From Eublepharis macularius (taxonomy: Eukaryota > Chordata > Lepidosauria > Squamata > Eublepharidae): a DNA stretch of 64,000 bases. Both the position numbers and the translations under genes were made by a program. Numbering within the stretch: position 1 is the first letter of the stretch; every line of letters starts with the position of its first letter. Of the stretch, positions 1 to 12,194 are shown one piece after another. The stretch spans positions 101,169,689 through 101,233,688 of the forward strand of contig NC_072793.1 of assembly GCF_028583425.1 (NCBI RefSeq). The letters are read 5' to 3'. The notes under the pieces are model-generated. The model was not told the DNA's origin. It made no database searches and saw only the letters and a program-made list of their open reading frames with translations.

Positions 1-2937
1 TCCCCGTCAGACGGGTATCCTTTCCAGCTGGACAAACACTCCGCCGTCCATATAGTTTTAATAGATGTATGGCAATATATGTTTACTAGGTTCCCTTATG
101 GGACTTGATATATATTTTGCAGCTGTGGGGCAGATTACAATACCTCCTTTCCAGCCATTTTGTGTGAGAAAGATGGATCTGAAGGAGGAATGATGGCTCC
201 AGTCAGTGCTGAAGGCCCAAAGATAATTCCTTCTTGGCTTTTAGGTCATTGGCACATGGCAATGCTGTGAATGCAGAGGTATTTGCCGTGACAGCAACAG
301 AGTATCCACACACCAGGCGTCCCCACATTTCTCCTTCCCCAGTCCCTCACAGTGACCATTCTCCTCCCTCTCCCCAACAAACCACTGGAGGTCTTTTTTC
401 ATTTTTTCAAAGTTGGTAACTACTGTATCCCTATTGTGTTATCACTATAGTAATATGCCATTACCGATTTTTTTGTTTAAAAAATGAAAAAGCTCTCTGG
501 TGGCACTAGGGGGAGTGGTGGCTGTGGAGCACTGGGCACAGAAATGGTGCCCATATGAACAGAACTGGGAAAGATTTGGACCTTCCCATCCAGAAGGCAA
601 CAACCCTGACTTGGCTATACATTTTCAAAGAAAATGGAGTAAGCACGTTTAGGAAAGATCACAGCAAGGCCAAGGGAAAGCTAGAAAATACCTGAAGGCA
701 CCATATCGGTATGTGGAAGCAGGAAAAAACCCCACTTACTATCCATTTCAGACTGAATACTTCGTGTGGAAGTGACTTTAGGCTGCCAAGTCCTCTGTGT
801 TCAAATCCATGGTAGATAGGCAGACACACAGCACCAAAGTTTTGGCTTGTTTTGCTTTGAACATGGTCAAGATAATTTCTATTCCCTTAACAGCTGCTGT
901 GGTTTAATTGAATATTTTATTTTTTAAACAGCCACAGAAGTATAACAAAGTATTGACAAACAACACATAGGCAGAGATTTGGGGTGGTTTTGGCAAGGAA
1001 TTAAGTGAATGGGTACCTGCCTTCCTTCCTGCTGAGAGAATCTCTTCTAGCCTGTCTCCTTCTCTTTCTCTGCTCCATTTGCCCATTTTTTCTTGGTCAC
1101 TGCTCCCTTCAAGCCTTCCTGCTAAAGCACCTCCTGCTAAAAGGGCTAGTGCTTTAGCACTCAGTGCTTTGCTGCTACAAGGGTCCATTCTGTGGTTGCA
1201 GTTCCTGATTGGCCCTCTCTATAGCTGCTGCAGCACTAATATCACAAGGACTCCATGAACAGAGGGATCATCCTCTGCCCTTCCTCTTGCTTCTCCCTAG
1301 TAAGGGGACCCGGGAAGGCTGAGCAGCTTTTTCTGTCCAACATGCACAGAAATGGGGCTTGAATGAGTTATTATTTCACACGGGGCATTCCAACATTAAG
1401 GGGAAACTACTGGGAAACCCCTGTTCCTCACAGAGAACAGTCTAGCCACTGAATACTGGAAATTGAACAGGGCCTCCAGTTTTTTGGAGGTCCTTGTAAA
1501 GTGATCATTTTTTGTATATTTGATTGCTTATTTCAATATTTGCTAATCATCAGTGAGGAAGTGTCTGATGGCAGAAAGGCCTTTCTGTTCAGGAGGTTAC
1601 TGTCAGAGAAGCACACCCAGTAGCCAACATTAATGCTCTGCAGTTTGTGTGTGTGCTTTTGGGCATGTGTCAGAGAGAAAATCATATGAATGTTGCAGTG
1701 CAGCAAAAAAGAATAAATAGGTCTGAGTTATCCAATGCTATAGGGAAGTCTTGTTGCTACTCCCCTTCATACAGCCCCTTCATACAGCTTCAGAGTAGAG
1801 CAAAGCCATTGCCCTGCCCTCAGCTCTGTCTTTTTAAACTACCCTTTCCGGCTAACATTGCATTTCCTGACACGTGTTCTTCACGTGTCAAATGTCTCAT
1901 GTAGAGAGAGGTCTCATCCTCCACGTTTAAATAAACAGATATCATAAAGTCATAAGTCTCCGTGTTGTCTCATTCAAAGAAAATGAAATCCTACACCTGG
2001 AAATTCTCATCTCTCAAGAAAGTAGGTGGTGTGTAACAGTATTATTTAAGACCCCTTCCTTTAACATACTCCATAACGTGAAGAAGCAGAACACTGCTAC
2101 GGGGCAATGGATTTAGAACTAGGAAATCCTCCTTTTGCCAGCATGTGTACCCTACCATCATAACAAAGGCAATCCAGGTGTTAAAAATAGAACTGAGTAT
2201 AAGATAAAAGACTATTTTGAAACACCAGGCCTTCCAGACAATCTGGCGTGATGTTACAGGGTGGCCCAAAAGACCATGTTTATACCCTTTGCAAGAAGCT
2301 AGTTTCAAGAGAGTCAAAGAATTAATCCCCTCCAGAACTAGTATTCATGCAGCAGATCCCCAATCTGTACAGTGTGCTAGTAGGTTAAACAGGGTAAGGT
2401 GCTATCTCTTTCAGAGAAGTGGCAAACACTGTAAGAGTAGATGAGCTAACCCAGAAATTCCTTATGCTGGTGGATCATGATTATTTTACAACCCAGTCGT
2501 TCAATCAATTAATCCAGTGTTCTAATGAGAATAAAATAAAATTGATTTGATCAAATGCAAATGCTTCAAGCTTAAGTGGGTAATTCGATTCAGTCTAAAG
2601 GTGTTCCTCACCAGAACCCATCACTTTACTTGTAATTTTTTACTGTTATTTAAGGTTTTACACAGGCAATTCCAGGTCAACAAACCTATGGCTCCCGGAC
2701 AAGGCCACCAACATAAGCTCTTTTCAGACCATCAATCCATGTAGAATGAATGTACACTGGGGGTGGGAATGTGGCACTAGGCTTATTATTCCCCCTTTTG
2801 GTGTGTGTATGGGGGGGCGGGAATCTTCTGCTGCCATCAGGTGCTTCCCACTGCAACTAAGTTGGCAAGTATGGGGGGGTGGCAGGAAATAGGGGGGGGG
2901 ACATTGGCAGCATCTGGAATTGACATCAGTCATGTAC
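1..2937. other. No gene recognised
   Basis: AT-rich sequence without a convincing coding frame, RNA gene or clear repeat. If a gene starts at the 32-kb CpG island and runs leftward, this could be intron. Confidence 0.5.
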
Positions 2938-3260
2938 GGTTGCCAGCTCCAGGCTGGGAAATTCCTGGAGATTTTAGGGGGGGACTGTGGTGTTTGGGGA
3001 GGGGATGGACATCAGTGGGGTATACTGCCACAGCATCCATTCTCCAAAGCAGCCACTTTCTGATCTTTGTGACTTGGAGATAAGTCATAATTCTAGGAAA
3101 TCTCTAGTCACCACCTGGAGGCTGGTGACTGTACTCACAGCATTTCCGGGGGTCACTGGGAACAGTCTGGTATTTGGGCAAAACTCTAGAGAGTCACCCT
3201 GCAGGCCCTGTAAGCCCCACCCCCACTCCCCATGTTGCTGAGGGGAATCTGAGAGCCCTA
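2938..3260. repeat. GTTGCCAGCTCCAG interspersed repeat, diverged
   Basis: Shares its first 40 or so bases and the internal CCAAAGCAGCCA phrase with the copy at 19207. Ends near AGAGCCCTAGG. Probably a non-autonomous DNA element related to the TAGGGTTGCCA family. No target duplication found. Confidence 0.5.
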
Positions 3261-3756
3261 GGTCCTGTTCTTAACTTACTGCATTAATTTGAAGACCTGT
3301 TTAAATCCTAAGTGAATAGACATACGTGGCTCTCCCGATAAAACTGGGAACCTGAAAAATGAGGGTTTCTAAACACATGGAGGGAGCTCCAAGATCTAAG
3401 TAGACCTTCCAGTGAACATGGGGTGGGGACCAATGCTTCCTCACCCATCCCCAACATGTTCATACTGCGTAAAATGGGAGTCTGAAAAAGATTCATTCTG
3501 TAGGTATGAAAAAGGATGAGCTGGGGCTACATTGGATTTGCCCCAGCTGGCAGTAGATTTCATAGCTTGAAATCAACAAACCAGATTTGGGAGAGCCAAG
3601 TGCATAGTTACACATAGGAATTGTAGAGTTTAACTTCTAAGGGGTCAGTGAAATTCAAGGACAAACATTTAATTTTGAAATAATAAGTGCAGTGTTACAC
3701 AAAAGCACTTGTCAGACTGGTGAATAAGATTTTAATCTCGGCAAGTGCCAAATAAG

Positions 3757-3830
3757 GGAGGGGATGTGGTTTAGCAGTTCTCCATCTGCTTTGCCTGAAG
3801 AAGATCCCAGGTTCAATCACTAACATCTGT
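3757..3830 (+). mobile_element. tRNA-Ala-like SINE head
   Basis: GGGATGTGGTTTAGCAG, CATCTGCTTTGCCTG and CCCAGGTTCAATCAC match the head of the family; the body is not recognisable. Confidence 0.5.
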
Positions 3831-3863
3831 ACTTTGAACTTGGGCAGCCACTACCACGTATAG

Positions 3864-3948
3864 GGCAATCCTAAACAAAGTTACTCCAGTCTAAGACCAT
3901 TGTAATAAGTGGACTTAGACCAGAGTAACTCTGCTTAGGATTTCACTG
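3864..3948. mobile_element. Palindromic MITE, diverged copy
   Basis: GGCAATCCTAAAC...GTTACTCCAGTCTAAG, then CTTAGACCAGAGTAACTCTG...TTTCACTG. Same family as 13841-13928. Confidence 0.6.
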
Positions 3949-4494
3949 GTAACATAACTGACGCTTATTTAAACGCTTTTTTAAAATTCTCTTTTGATCC
4001 ATGCTATACAGCAGTAAACCCTATTAACCTTAAATCTACCCTCAAAAACCAATGGCTCCTGTATCATAGGAAGAAGCTAGATTATTGCACAATGTATTAT
4101 TTTTTCATAGGCAATATGCTGCCTGAATATGTCCTATTATTAAAAGAAATAAATTTTGCTCCAAAGTACCTGAGCACTGGCATTTTGCTACCACAAAGTA
4201 ACATAACTGTTCATTTATAATTAAGTCAATGGGAGTTAGTGATTAACTTCAGTAAGATGTAGTCTCAACTTCTGGAATAATAGATAGGGGAACTTCACTT
4301 TCTGCTATTTCCACACAATGAAAATACTCTCATGTTGCTTTGATCAGCAAATGCAGAGGCATGCATGTTGGCAAGAGATTTCACATGAATTTTCTGTACA
4401 CTTTGCTCTCTTTTCTTCTGACCTTTTCTCTTTACACAAACTTCACAGCAACTCTGCATTTGTTTTTATCACAGTCAACACAGAGACTCAACAG

Positions 4495-5167
4495 TAGAGA
4501 TGGGCACGATCCGCATTACGATCGAAAAAACCCCACGATAATGGCGATCGCGATTTGGCGGATTGTGATCGGCCACGGCCAACGATCCAGCGATCAGGAG
4601 AGGCCTGGATTGGGGCGTTGGGGCTCGGATCAGGGCTCCAGACACTCAGGCGACAGCAATCTATTCCCCTGGCAACGGAGCCAGGGGAAAGCCTGAGCTC
4701 TGTTTGTCCTCCTTCTGTCGCCCTGGAAACCCAAATGGAAACCCAGCTTTCCTTGATCAGCAGGGCTTCCTTCCAACCATGGAGCAGCAAAGCAGTCACA
4801 AGTTGGGAGAAGACTCCCAGGGGAGGGAGGGGGAAGGGGGTGTTCTGTAGCCATGGGCACTCCAATCTCATCCCTGCAAACCCTGATAGGCAGCTCTGAC
4901 GGCCAAACACAGACCTCCTGTGTTGCTGAATGAGACCTGAGGGGAGGCAGCTCGTTGCCACCTCCCCGTGCCTGCCAGGCCCAGTGGCCGCCGTCATCAC
5001 CCACCTTCCCACATAATACCAGCATGCCCCACTTTGGCCTCCACGATCCACAATGCACAGCTCAGGAACGGGAGATGATCGGCGTGGGTCGTTAATTCGG
5101 GATCGCCGTCGGCACCGATCCACAATCCGCTGGATTGTTAAAAATTTTTGGATCGTACCCATCTCTA
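4495..5167. mobile_element. Non-autonomous hAT-like transposon, 673 bp, 8-bp TSD
   Basis: Ends TAGAGATGGGCACGATC at 4495 and (reverse strand) TAGAGATGGGTACGATC at 5167 form terminal inverted repeats. Both sides are flanked by the 8-mer ctcaacag (4487-4494 and 5168-5175), the hAT target length. Both subterminal regions are crowded with GATC/CGATC motifs, likely transposase-binding repeats. The interior has no transposase; the long frames inside are chance. Confidence 0.92.
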
Positions 5168-5227
5168 CTCAACAGCCCCTTTCTGTGTCTTTTTCTATAC
5201 ACATGTGCTATAGTGCCATAATGACAT

Positions 5228-6801
5228 AACAAATAGCATCCCTTTGGGATTCGGTTTCGTTTTCCATTCGGTTTCATTTTCCCGGCCATGTCGGATGCTC
5301 CTCTCCGCAGGTCCGGGAGGAAGCGCCCGAGCAGCCTGACCGGGTGGTTGACCTGCAAGGGTTAACCCCCAGGACTCCCAGTGAGGGGGTCAGGGTCTGG
5401 AGCGCTGCGGGAAGAGCCCCCTGAAGTCGATGCAGGGGGTAAATTGCCCGTCTGCTCCTACGGAGGCCGGCAGACTTGCGCAGCACATCGCGTGCTGCCA
5501 GGCCATGGAGAACAGCAACAAGCAGATTTAAGGTGAAAACCTGTAAGTAAGAGAATCCCTTCTGTCATTCCAAGCGTATGCGAAGGATTGGTGGGAGTTG
5601 AAGCTAAGAAGGTTCGGATATCTTCCCAGTCATTGAGTTTTGGAACTTAGTTGGCGAACTCCCCCCCCCCCCGCTAAGATGGCGACGAAAAAGCAGAGCC
5701 CTGCTGTGGGCAAATCTGTTTTGGCTGCTTTGCAGGGGAAAGGAAAGTCTCTTGAAGAGGTGGTTAAACGGTCGGTCGTTGAAGCTATGAAGCCCTTTGT
5801 TGATAAGCTAAATGAAATCGGTCAAAGGGTTGGCTCAGTCGAGCACGAAGTGAAAACCATTAAAGACGTAGCGTCTGGGGCAGAGCAGTCTGCTCGGGAA
5901 AACGCAGTACTCATGAAAGCAACAAACAAAGAAGTAAAGCTTTTGGAGAATCAATTGATAGGGTTACAAGTGGATCGTGCTCAGACGGTATTGTGTCTTC
6001 AGAATGTGAAGGAGGAGGAAAGTGAAAACTTAAAGGATTTGGTGTCGGAACTTTTGGCGTCATCTGCAAAGGCAACTAAAGAAGAGTTAAAAAGCGATAT
6101 TCTGGAAGTCCGCCGGACATCTTCAAAATATGCAACTGCCTGTCAGCTGCCTCGCGAGATTATTATCGATTTTTCATCTAAGAAGACTCGGGACACCATC
6201 TTATATAATTCGTACAATGTGGACTTGGACTTTCTGGGTAACAAGGTAAAAATATTGAAGGACATTCCATTTTTAGCTCGGAAAAGAAGATTCAAATATA
6301 AAAGGTTTGCAGCTCTTCTGAGGAAGCGTGAAATAAAATACAAATGGTTATTTCCAGAAGGCATCTGGTTCAGTTATAAAGACCAAGCCTACAAGATAAC
6401 ATCGGAAGTACAGCTGAGGGAATTTGTGTTTAATCATCAAGAGTTCCAGCAAGGAGAGGATTTAGAATCTGAAGGGGGGAATGGGGAGGAGGGAGTGAGC
6501 GCAGCTACTGTAGCTGTTCAGAGAGAACTGCGACCGAGACGCAGGGGGGGGAAGAAGACCTGATCCTGACTGTAGTTCGTATTTTGTAAGATCTACCAAT
6601 CTAATAGCATATTAGAAAGTTTAACTTTAAATAATTGTATTATGAAGGGAATGCAATACTTGTAGATGTAGTGTGTGTTTTTATATGTTGTTTCTTCCCC
6701 TTCCCCCTGTTCCCTTTTTCCCTTTTTTGTAGTTTTTGAGGTTAGTAAATAAAAATAAAAAAAATATATTAAAAAACAAAAAACAAATAGCATCCCTTTG
6801 G
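5228..6801 (+). mobile_element. ORF1-only L1 (HAL1-like) with 20-bp target duplication
   Basis: The 20-mer aacaaatagcatccctttgg occurs at 5228-5247 and again at 6782-6801, a perfect target-site duplication. Between them lie a GC-rich 5' UTR (5248-5678), one intact ORF1 (5679-6563), a short 3' UTR with a pyrimidine-rich part, and an A-rich tail (about 6745-6781). There is no trace of endonuclease or reverse transcriptase. This is the layout of HAL1 ('half-L1') elements described in mammals, which depend on L1 ORF2p supplied in trans. The intact frame and perfect duplication point to a recent insertion. The 5' UTR has a short upstream frame (5505-5531). An alternative is a copy of a full L1 that lost ORF2 by splicing or deletion. 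Confidence 0.9.
5679..6563 (+). CDS. L1 ORF1p-like RNA-binding protein, intact, 294 aa
   Basis: The start is the ATG at 5679 (context CTAAGATGG, good Kozak); the frame is open further upstream but without an ATG. Residues 24-100 form a coiled coil (LEEVVKRSV..., VKLLENQLIGL). Residues 101-180 resemble the ORF1p RRM (QTVLCLQNVKEEE, then REIIIDFSSKKTRDTIL). Residues 183-255 resemble the C-terminal domain (KRFAALLRKREIKYKWLFPE, then QLREFV). The tail 282-294 is very basic (RPRRRGGKKT). In L1 the protein trimerises through the coiled coil, coats element RNA and acts as a nucleic-acid chaperone. No stop or frameshift is seen. No ORF2 follows, so the element is not autonomous. Confidence 0.9.
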   Translation: MATKKQSPAVGKSVLAALQGKGKSLEEVVKRSVVEAMKPFVDKLNEIGQRVGSVEHEVKTIKDVASGAEQSARENAVLMKATNKEVKLLENQLIGLQVDRAQTVLCLQNVKEEESENLKDLVSELLASSAKATKEELKSDILEVRRTSSKYATACQLPREIIIDFSSKKTRDTILYNSYNVDLDFLGNKVKILKDIPFLARKRRFKYKRFAALLRKREIKYKWLFPEGIWFSYKDQAYKITSEVQLREFVFNHQEFQQGEDLESEGGNGEEGVSAATVAVQRELRPRRRGGKKT

Positions 6802-8049
6802 CTGTCTTGCAGTTTTTCCTCCCAACTGTTTTCCAGACAATCAGAATAAAAACTGCCTGTACGTCTCCCTTATATCTCTACAACAGACTGGTAAACAAAT
6901 TGAATATGTGATATGAGAGGCAGGGAATTTATCAGCCACACATTAACAGTACCAAGAAATAAGCTGCTGTTAGAAATCAAAGAATGTAATCAACTAAGCA
7001 TTCTCTGAGATAGTTCCACAGATAAGGTGACTACATAGGAACTTGTTATTTATGTAAAATAAGTAACAGATAGGAAATTTAAGGGACCATATTTATCTGT
7101 ATTTCTCCTAGAACAGCATGCAGGTGTTACTTAAAAGCTTTGGATTAGGAAATGGAAAGATTAGATCTAGACAGGAAAACTAGAAAAACTGACCTGATGC
7201 AAAACACAAAGGAAAGAGTGGGTGGCCCAATACTGTGTTGCATACAAATTATATCTAGCACTTTTTAAAAAAAGTTTAAAATATTGAACGCCTATTTGAA
7301 GTAAGCATGATTTTGAGAATATTGTACACATTTTACATTCACTCGCCCCAGAGGTAGGCGATATGACTACAATTTATGAAACATTGGAAACAAAGATCAA
7401 GGAATACTAATATTTACATCAAGGGGAGTTGTGAATAAGTTAGGTACCCTGGAAACATTAGCAAAGAACCAGAAAAATGTTGTTTTGCACTGATAAGGCA
7501 TTTTTGAAGGAACAGGAACAAAGACACTGTGAAAGGACTACTGAAGTTATTGAAATCACCCCATTTCAATCAATGCTGCTGGAAGTGCCAAGGTGGTCAG
7601 ATCTGATTGGAGCACCTGACCATTCCAGAAGCAGAAGCTCAATCAGCAGTTGGATTGGGACAGGTAAATGTCCTTCGGGAGAAAGAGCTGAAGAGGAGCA
7701 AAGGTTTAATGAAGCAGGCCTGACATTCTGATTGCCTCAGAAAGTATCTGGTTTGAACTCAGACATGACAAACAATACAAATCTATTTACAGAGTAGATT
7801 AGTACTGCGATTAGATTTAACAATCTGAGGGTCTGCAAAGTATCATGGGAGGGGGCAAAAATCTGAAAATCCTTCACTGCTCAAGATGTAGAGTTCTCAA
7901 GGCTTCTTCTCCCACCCTCTTTTTCCTTTGAAGCTCAGGTGCCCTCAACATTTCATGATCCTGGAGGATATTAAATCCTCATTAAGGTGATACATATCTA
8001 TTATACAATAGTTAATTAGGCATCATCAATATATCTAATTCTCAACAAG
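6802..8049. other. No gene recognised
   Basis: AT-rich, unique-looking. The 84-codon frame at 7477 has no recognisable similarity. Confidence 0.5.
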
Positions 8050-8205
8050 AGAATTTAATGCTTTTAAATGTTTTAAAATGTATTATTTAATGCTTTTAAA
8101 TGTTTTAATGGTGGGTGATAGTGATGTTTGTATTTTGTTATCCGCCCTGAGCCTGCGAAAGCGGGGAGGGCGGAATATAAATATAATAAATTAAATTAAA
8201 TTAAG
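8050..8205 (+). mobile_element. L2-type LINE 3' end only
   Basis: The last 150 bases match the tail of the 15.9-18.9 kb LINE (ATCCGCCCTGAGCC, GCGGGGAGGGCGGAATA, AAATTAAA tail). Includes two copies of taatgcttttaaatgtttta (8057 and 8089). Strongly 5'-truncated insertion. Confidence 0.7.
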
Positions 8206-8509
8206 ACCAAATCTAAGAATACTAAATTCTGTAGATAGGAGCCATGAAGGGACAAGACAGATCTTTCTACAAATCTGAGAAAAAAGCCCAAGTTTGGCAG
8301 AAAAATCTGAAATCTAAAAATACTCCAAAACACAGGTGGTAGGAAAGAGTTAAAAAAGTAGGAAAAGGGGTGAGGCAGTTTGTTTGTTTGTTTATGCTAT
8401 TTATAGTTCTTTCTCATTGAGACTCAAGGCATTACATAGTGTAGACCAATACAATCAATGGCTAGGATATTCAATAAACATTCAGTAACCAGTACAGTAA
8501 GGTATAGAT

Positions 8510-8696
8510 CCAGAGGAGTTAGCCGTGTTAGTCTGTAGTTTACAAAATAGTAAAAAGTCCAGTAGCACCTTTAAGACTAACCAACTTTACTGAGGAATAA
8601 GCTTTCGAGAACCACAGCTCTTTTCATCAGATGGTTCTCGAAAGTTTATGCCTCAAAAGTTGGTAGTCTTAAAGGTGCGACTAGACTTTTTACTAC
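8510..8696. mobile_element. Foldback element with one hammerhead-like core
   Basis: Arms about 8549-8613 and 8632-8695 are inverted copies. The minus strand holds CTGATGA (8630-8624), helix-forming GAG...CTC, and GAAAGCTT (8606-8599). Flanks tacagtaaggta and tacaatagggta are a possible old target duplication. Same family as 45634-45840. Confidence 0.65.
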
Positions 8697-9099
8697 AATA
8701 CAATAGGGTAGGAATTGCAGAAATTTGAAATAAGCCAAAATTGGATACAGAGCTGAAAACAATGCAGAAACAAAACATATGTACATTGACAGGACATATT
8801 ACACAATGCAGAACTTGCCAGGAGGAGCATATTTTCAGGGCTGCCATGGGGGCGGGGGGAGAGGAAATAGTGAAGGAGGGGAAAAGAAATGCCCTCTGCA
8901 AGTCCTTGTGGGTCCCTGACTTGCGTGGAGACTGTCCCAAGTTACTTAGCTAGAGCAATTAAAATTCACCTGAATGGTGGAAGCACATAAATAATGCAAA
9001 CAAACTGAAGGACTCCCTTACTTGTGGGGGTTATGTTTAGGGCAGGTATGAGGGTAGATCATGAAGTAGGAGGTCCTCCTCAGCTTTCAAAGTATCTAT

Positions 9100-9300
9100 T
9101 TTTTAATCCCACTTTTCCTCAAAGGAGCTCACAGCAGCAAATATGTTGTCCTCTCTCTTCCATTTTATCCTCACTAGAAGGCTGTTAGGTAGGTTAGGCT
9201 GAGAGAAAGTGATCTGCTCAAGGTCACCTAGTATGTTTTATGGCTGAGAAGGAACTTGAACCTTCCTCTTTCTAGTCTGAGAGAGAAACTACTATACCAT
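9100..9300 (-). mobile_element. MIR-like SINE, diverged
   Basis: Minus strand: GTATAGTAGTTTCTCTC, GGTTCAAGTTCC (B box), GGTGACCTTGAGCAG, CCTAACCTACCTAACAG, and AGGAAAAGTGGGATTAAAA tail. Confidence 0.65.
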
Positions 9301-10019
9301 ACAAATCAGACTTAATTTGGGCAACACAGTGACTAAAACTGATATGTCAGAAGACTTCTCAGTGCCCTCCCAAGTTGTACCTCTTCTTGAATAAAGTTCA
9401 AACTTTGCTTTGTGGGGGGAAAAAATCACAATGAGGCATATACACAGTATCAGATCATGTGAGCTAAAAAGTACTAGTTCATTATGCAATTTGCTACTGG
9501 AAAACTGTCAATCTGGATGTGTCTTAAACTTATTTATGTCAGATTTCCTGTGACATGAGAGAGAACAGCTGGTATCTGCTTTCGTGCCATGAATATGTCA
9601 GTTTTCTCAGTGGCTACACACTGAATGCTGTGCAGACATCACCTTTTACCCTTTCCTTCTGATGGAGCATCAGTGTGCACAGCTGCTATGAGAGGCTTTT
9701 TTCCTTTCTTTATGTAGCAGCACATTTCAGACTGCCAATCAGACTTGCAGTGAGTAAACGGTTATAAAACCAAAGCAATTGAGTTAGGTCTACCCCTCAA
9801 ATATAAATGAGGGAAAACCTAAAACACACAATATTAAAAATGTTTACAAGCAATTCTTGCCGAAACAATTACCACATAGCAAGGAACCCAACAGACATGT
9901 ACCTTCATCACACTAGCAATTCTAATAAGCTCAATGCCCAGGGGGCAGCCAGATGTCATAATAGCCTCTATAAACCCCACAAAGGGGAAATACAAGACAT
10001 CTCATCATGTGTTTACACA

Positions 10020-10586
10020 TGGTTATTTATTTACATTGTTTATGGACTGCCTTTCTCAATGGAGGGATCTCACTTTCTCCATAGTGGGATCTCACTTACA
10101 GCAGCAGGCAGTACAAACTATACCCAGTATTATCGACCACAGTCCCTAACCCTTTACCCAAGTATCTTTCCGAATAATTTTGTGACAGTACAGCTCTATC
10201 ATTTATGTAGAAAAGCCCTCTTGAAACATTCAGTTTTGCATGGTTTGCAGAAAGCTGGGAGAATGGGAGCCTTCCTAACATCATCAGCCAGGCCATTCCC
10301 CAAGGTGGGGACTACAATAGAGAATGCACATACACAGGTAGTTGTTAATCTTGCACATTTTCAGGTTGGCACCCACATTAGAGAATGCAGATATGACAGG
10401 TGGAAGCCACGAAGGGCTTGGAATGTGATAGCCAACAGCACCTTAAACTGAGACTTGTATCTGATGTGCAACTAGTGGAGTGACAACAGAACAGGAGTAA
10501 TATGCATGCTTTGCCTAGCTCCCAATAATATCTGAGCTGCAAAGTTCTACACCAACTGGAGACTCCAAGCTGATTTTGAGGGCAGA
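10020..10586 (-). mobile_element. L2-type LINE 3' fragment, antisense
   Basis: The reverse strand matches the 3' regions of the fragments at 34690 and 61300 (tail, CTCCCATTCTCCCAGCTTTC, TGCAAAACTGAA). The plus-strand frame at 9807-10451 is the antisense reading and not a gene. Confidence 0.6.
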
Positions 10587-11010
10587 CTAGGGCCCCCTGC
10601 TCCCACCCTCTGTCCCTGGCAGCAAGGGGGAAAGGTAGGGGAACGTGCTTTCCAAGATGCACTCCTGGGCAGCGTGGCATGCTCCTGGGCAGTGTGATGT
10701 GCTCCTGGGTAGCATAATGCGGCATCCTGGGAGCACTCCTGTGCTCTGCAGCCAGCTGATTTGGGCCTGTTTGGGAGCACTGGAGCACTGCTGGGAGAGC
10801 CCTGATGAGCTCCTGAGCTTCACAGCAGGCCAATTTCAGCCCCAAATGGGTCCAAATTGGCCCACTACAGAGCTTGGGAGTGCTTCCAGGGGCAGCATGA
10901 GGCCCTGCATGATGACATCACTTCCAGGAAGTGACATCATTGAGCTGCCCAGAAGGACTACACCACAAGTGAGTGCTGGAAAGGTTAAGGGGACCTGGCA
11001 ACTCAGGGGA
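10587..11010. mobile_element. Member of TAGGGTTGCCA hAT-like family, ends unclear
   Basis: Shares phrases with other members (GGGAGCACT..., CAGCTGATTTGG, CAATTTCAGCC) and carries the palindrome at about 10911-10940. Ends with a degenerate CTGGCAACTC. No target duplication found. Several short GCTCCTGGG-containing units (10670-10720) are locally repeated. Confidence 0.5.
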
Positions 11011-11258
11011 GACCAATATAAAGTGCATTATAATCGTTTAGTCTCAATGTTACTCTGGTGTGGATCCAGGACGCCAGATTGTTGGATCAAGGTAGGAAGC
11101 CATCTTCTCAGCTAGATTGAGTTGGAAGAGAGTGGTTTTTTTTCAGATGTATTAGTCTGCTAGTATAAACCCTAGGCAAGTTGTTGTGTCTGTGGGGAGG
11201 GAAAGGATCAGTAGTGAAGGCAGCAGTGATCGCAAGAACTATATTTATTAGAACACAC

Positions 11259-11870
11259 TAGGGTTGCCATCCCCCCACTTGGGGCAGGGGATCCCCCAAT
11301 CCCACCCTTCCCCCCCTGCACCCACTTACCTGGCCAGTGGGGGAGGGGCGCACAGTGCGCCCCCAGGTGCAGTGCGTGCTCCCACACCACAAGAGTGGGT
11401 GGTGGTGGCAGAGAGAGAGCAGGCAGCAGTGGCAAGAGCAGGCCACTCTCACTGTTGCCGCTGCGGCCGCCGAGGCCTGCTCTCTCGCTGCCCCTGTGCA
11501 GCCCGCGCCGGCAGGGACAAGGGGTGTGGTAGTGGTGGTGGTGGCGAGAGAGCGAGCTGCAGTGGCCATGGCCTGCTCTCTCGCCACGGCTGTCCCTGTG
11601 CAGCCTACACCGGCAGGGACAATGGGTGCGGTGGCGGCGGCGGCGGCGAGAGAGAGAACGGCCTGCTCTCTCTGCCCCTCCCCAGTGTACGTGACATTGT
11701 CACGTGGGGTGCCATTTGACCCTGCATGATGATGTCACTCCCGGAAGTGACGTCATCACGCATGCATGCGCATACACACGCACATGCAGTCACAACATCA
11801 AGAACAGTGACATAGTAGGAGCTAGCATCCTAGTCCCCCATTGGGAGGCTTGAGGGATCTGGCAACCCTA
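11259..11870. mobile_element. Non-autonomous hAT-like transposon, 612 bp, 8-bp TSD
   Basis: TIRs TAGGGTTGCCA (11259-11269) and TGGCAACCCTA (11860-11870) are flanked by gaacacac at 11251-11258 and 11871-11878. The interior is GC-rich with GGT/GGC runs that create long Gly/Ala-rich frames on both strands, and a CRE/ETS-like palindrome at 11728-11758. No transposase. Confidence 0.92.
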
Positions 11871-12194
11871 GAACACACACAGGCGACTAACTGAGCAAGT
11901 TAGATCTAGGTCTCTACAACTCTAACCTCTCTTCCAGCAATGGTCACAAGACCTGGGCTCCTTCTGAAGGCCTTTTGGGAGTTATCTTTAAAGCAATAGT
12001 ACACATATATCACACTTTTAACTGAGGGCGAAACTAGATATTACAGCAGCTACAGGCCTAGAATTTGATATTTTACAGCCACAGATATTTTGCTGTACAT
12101 GTCAAGCAAATGCAAAACTCTGCAAAAATGTCTGAATTCACTGGAAACAAAAACAATTAGATTGCAGAAACCTAAAATTAAACTGCTTTTGCTC

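Noticed and set aside
4488-5162. 224-codon minus-strand frame
   Set aside because: Lies within a hAT-like MITE and crosses its left end; no transposase motif.
9807-10451. 214-codon plus-strand frame
   Set aside because: Mostly the antisense reading of an L2 3' fragment.
11258-11729. Overlapping Gly/Ala-rich frames on both strands
   Set aside because: Low-complexity GGT/GGC runs inside a hAT-like element.
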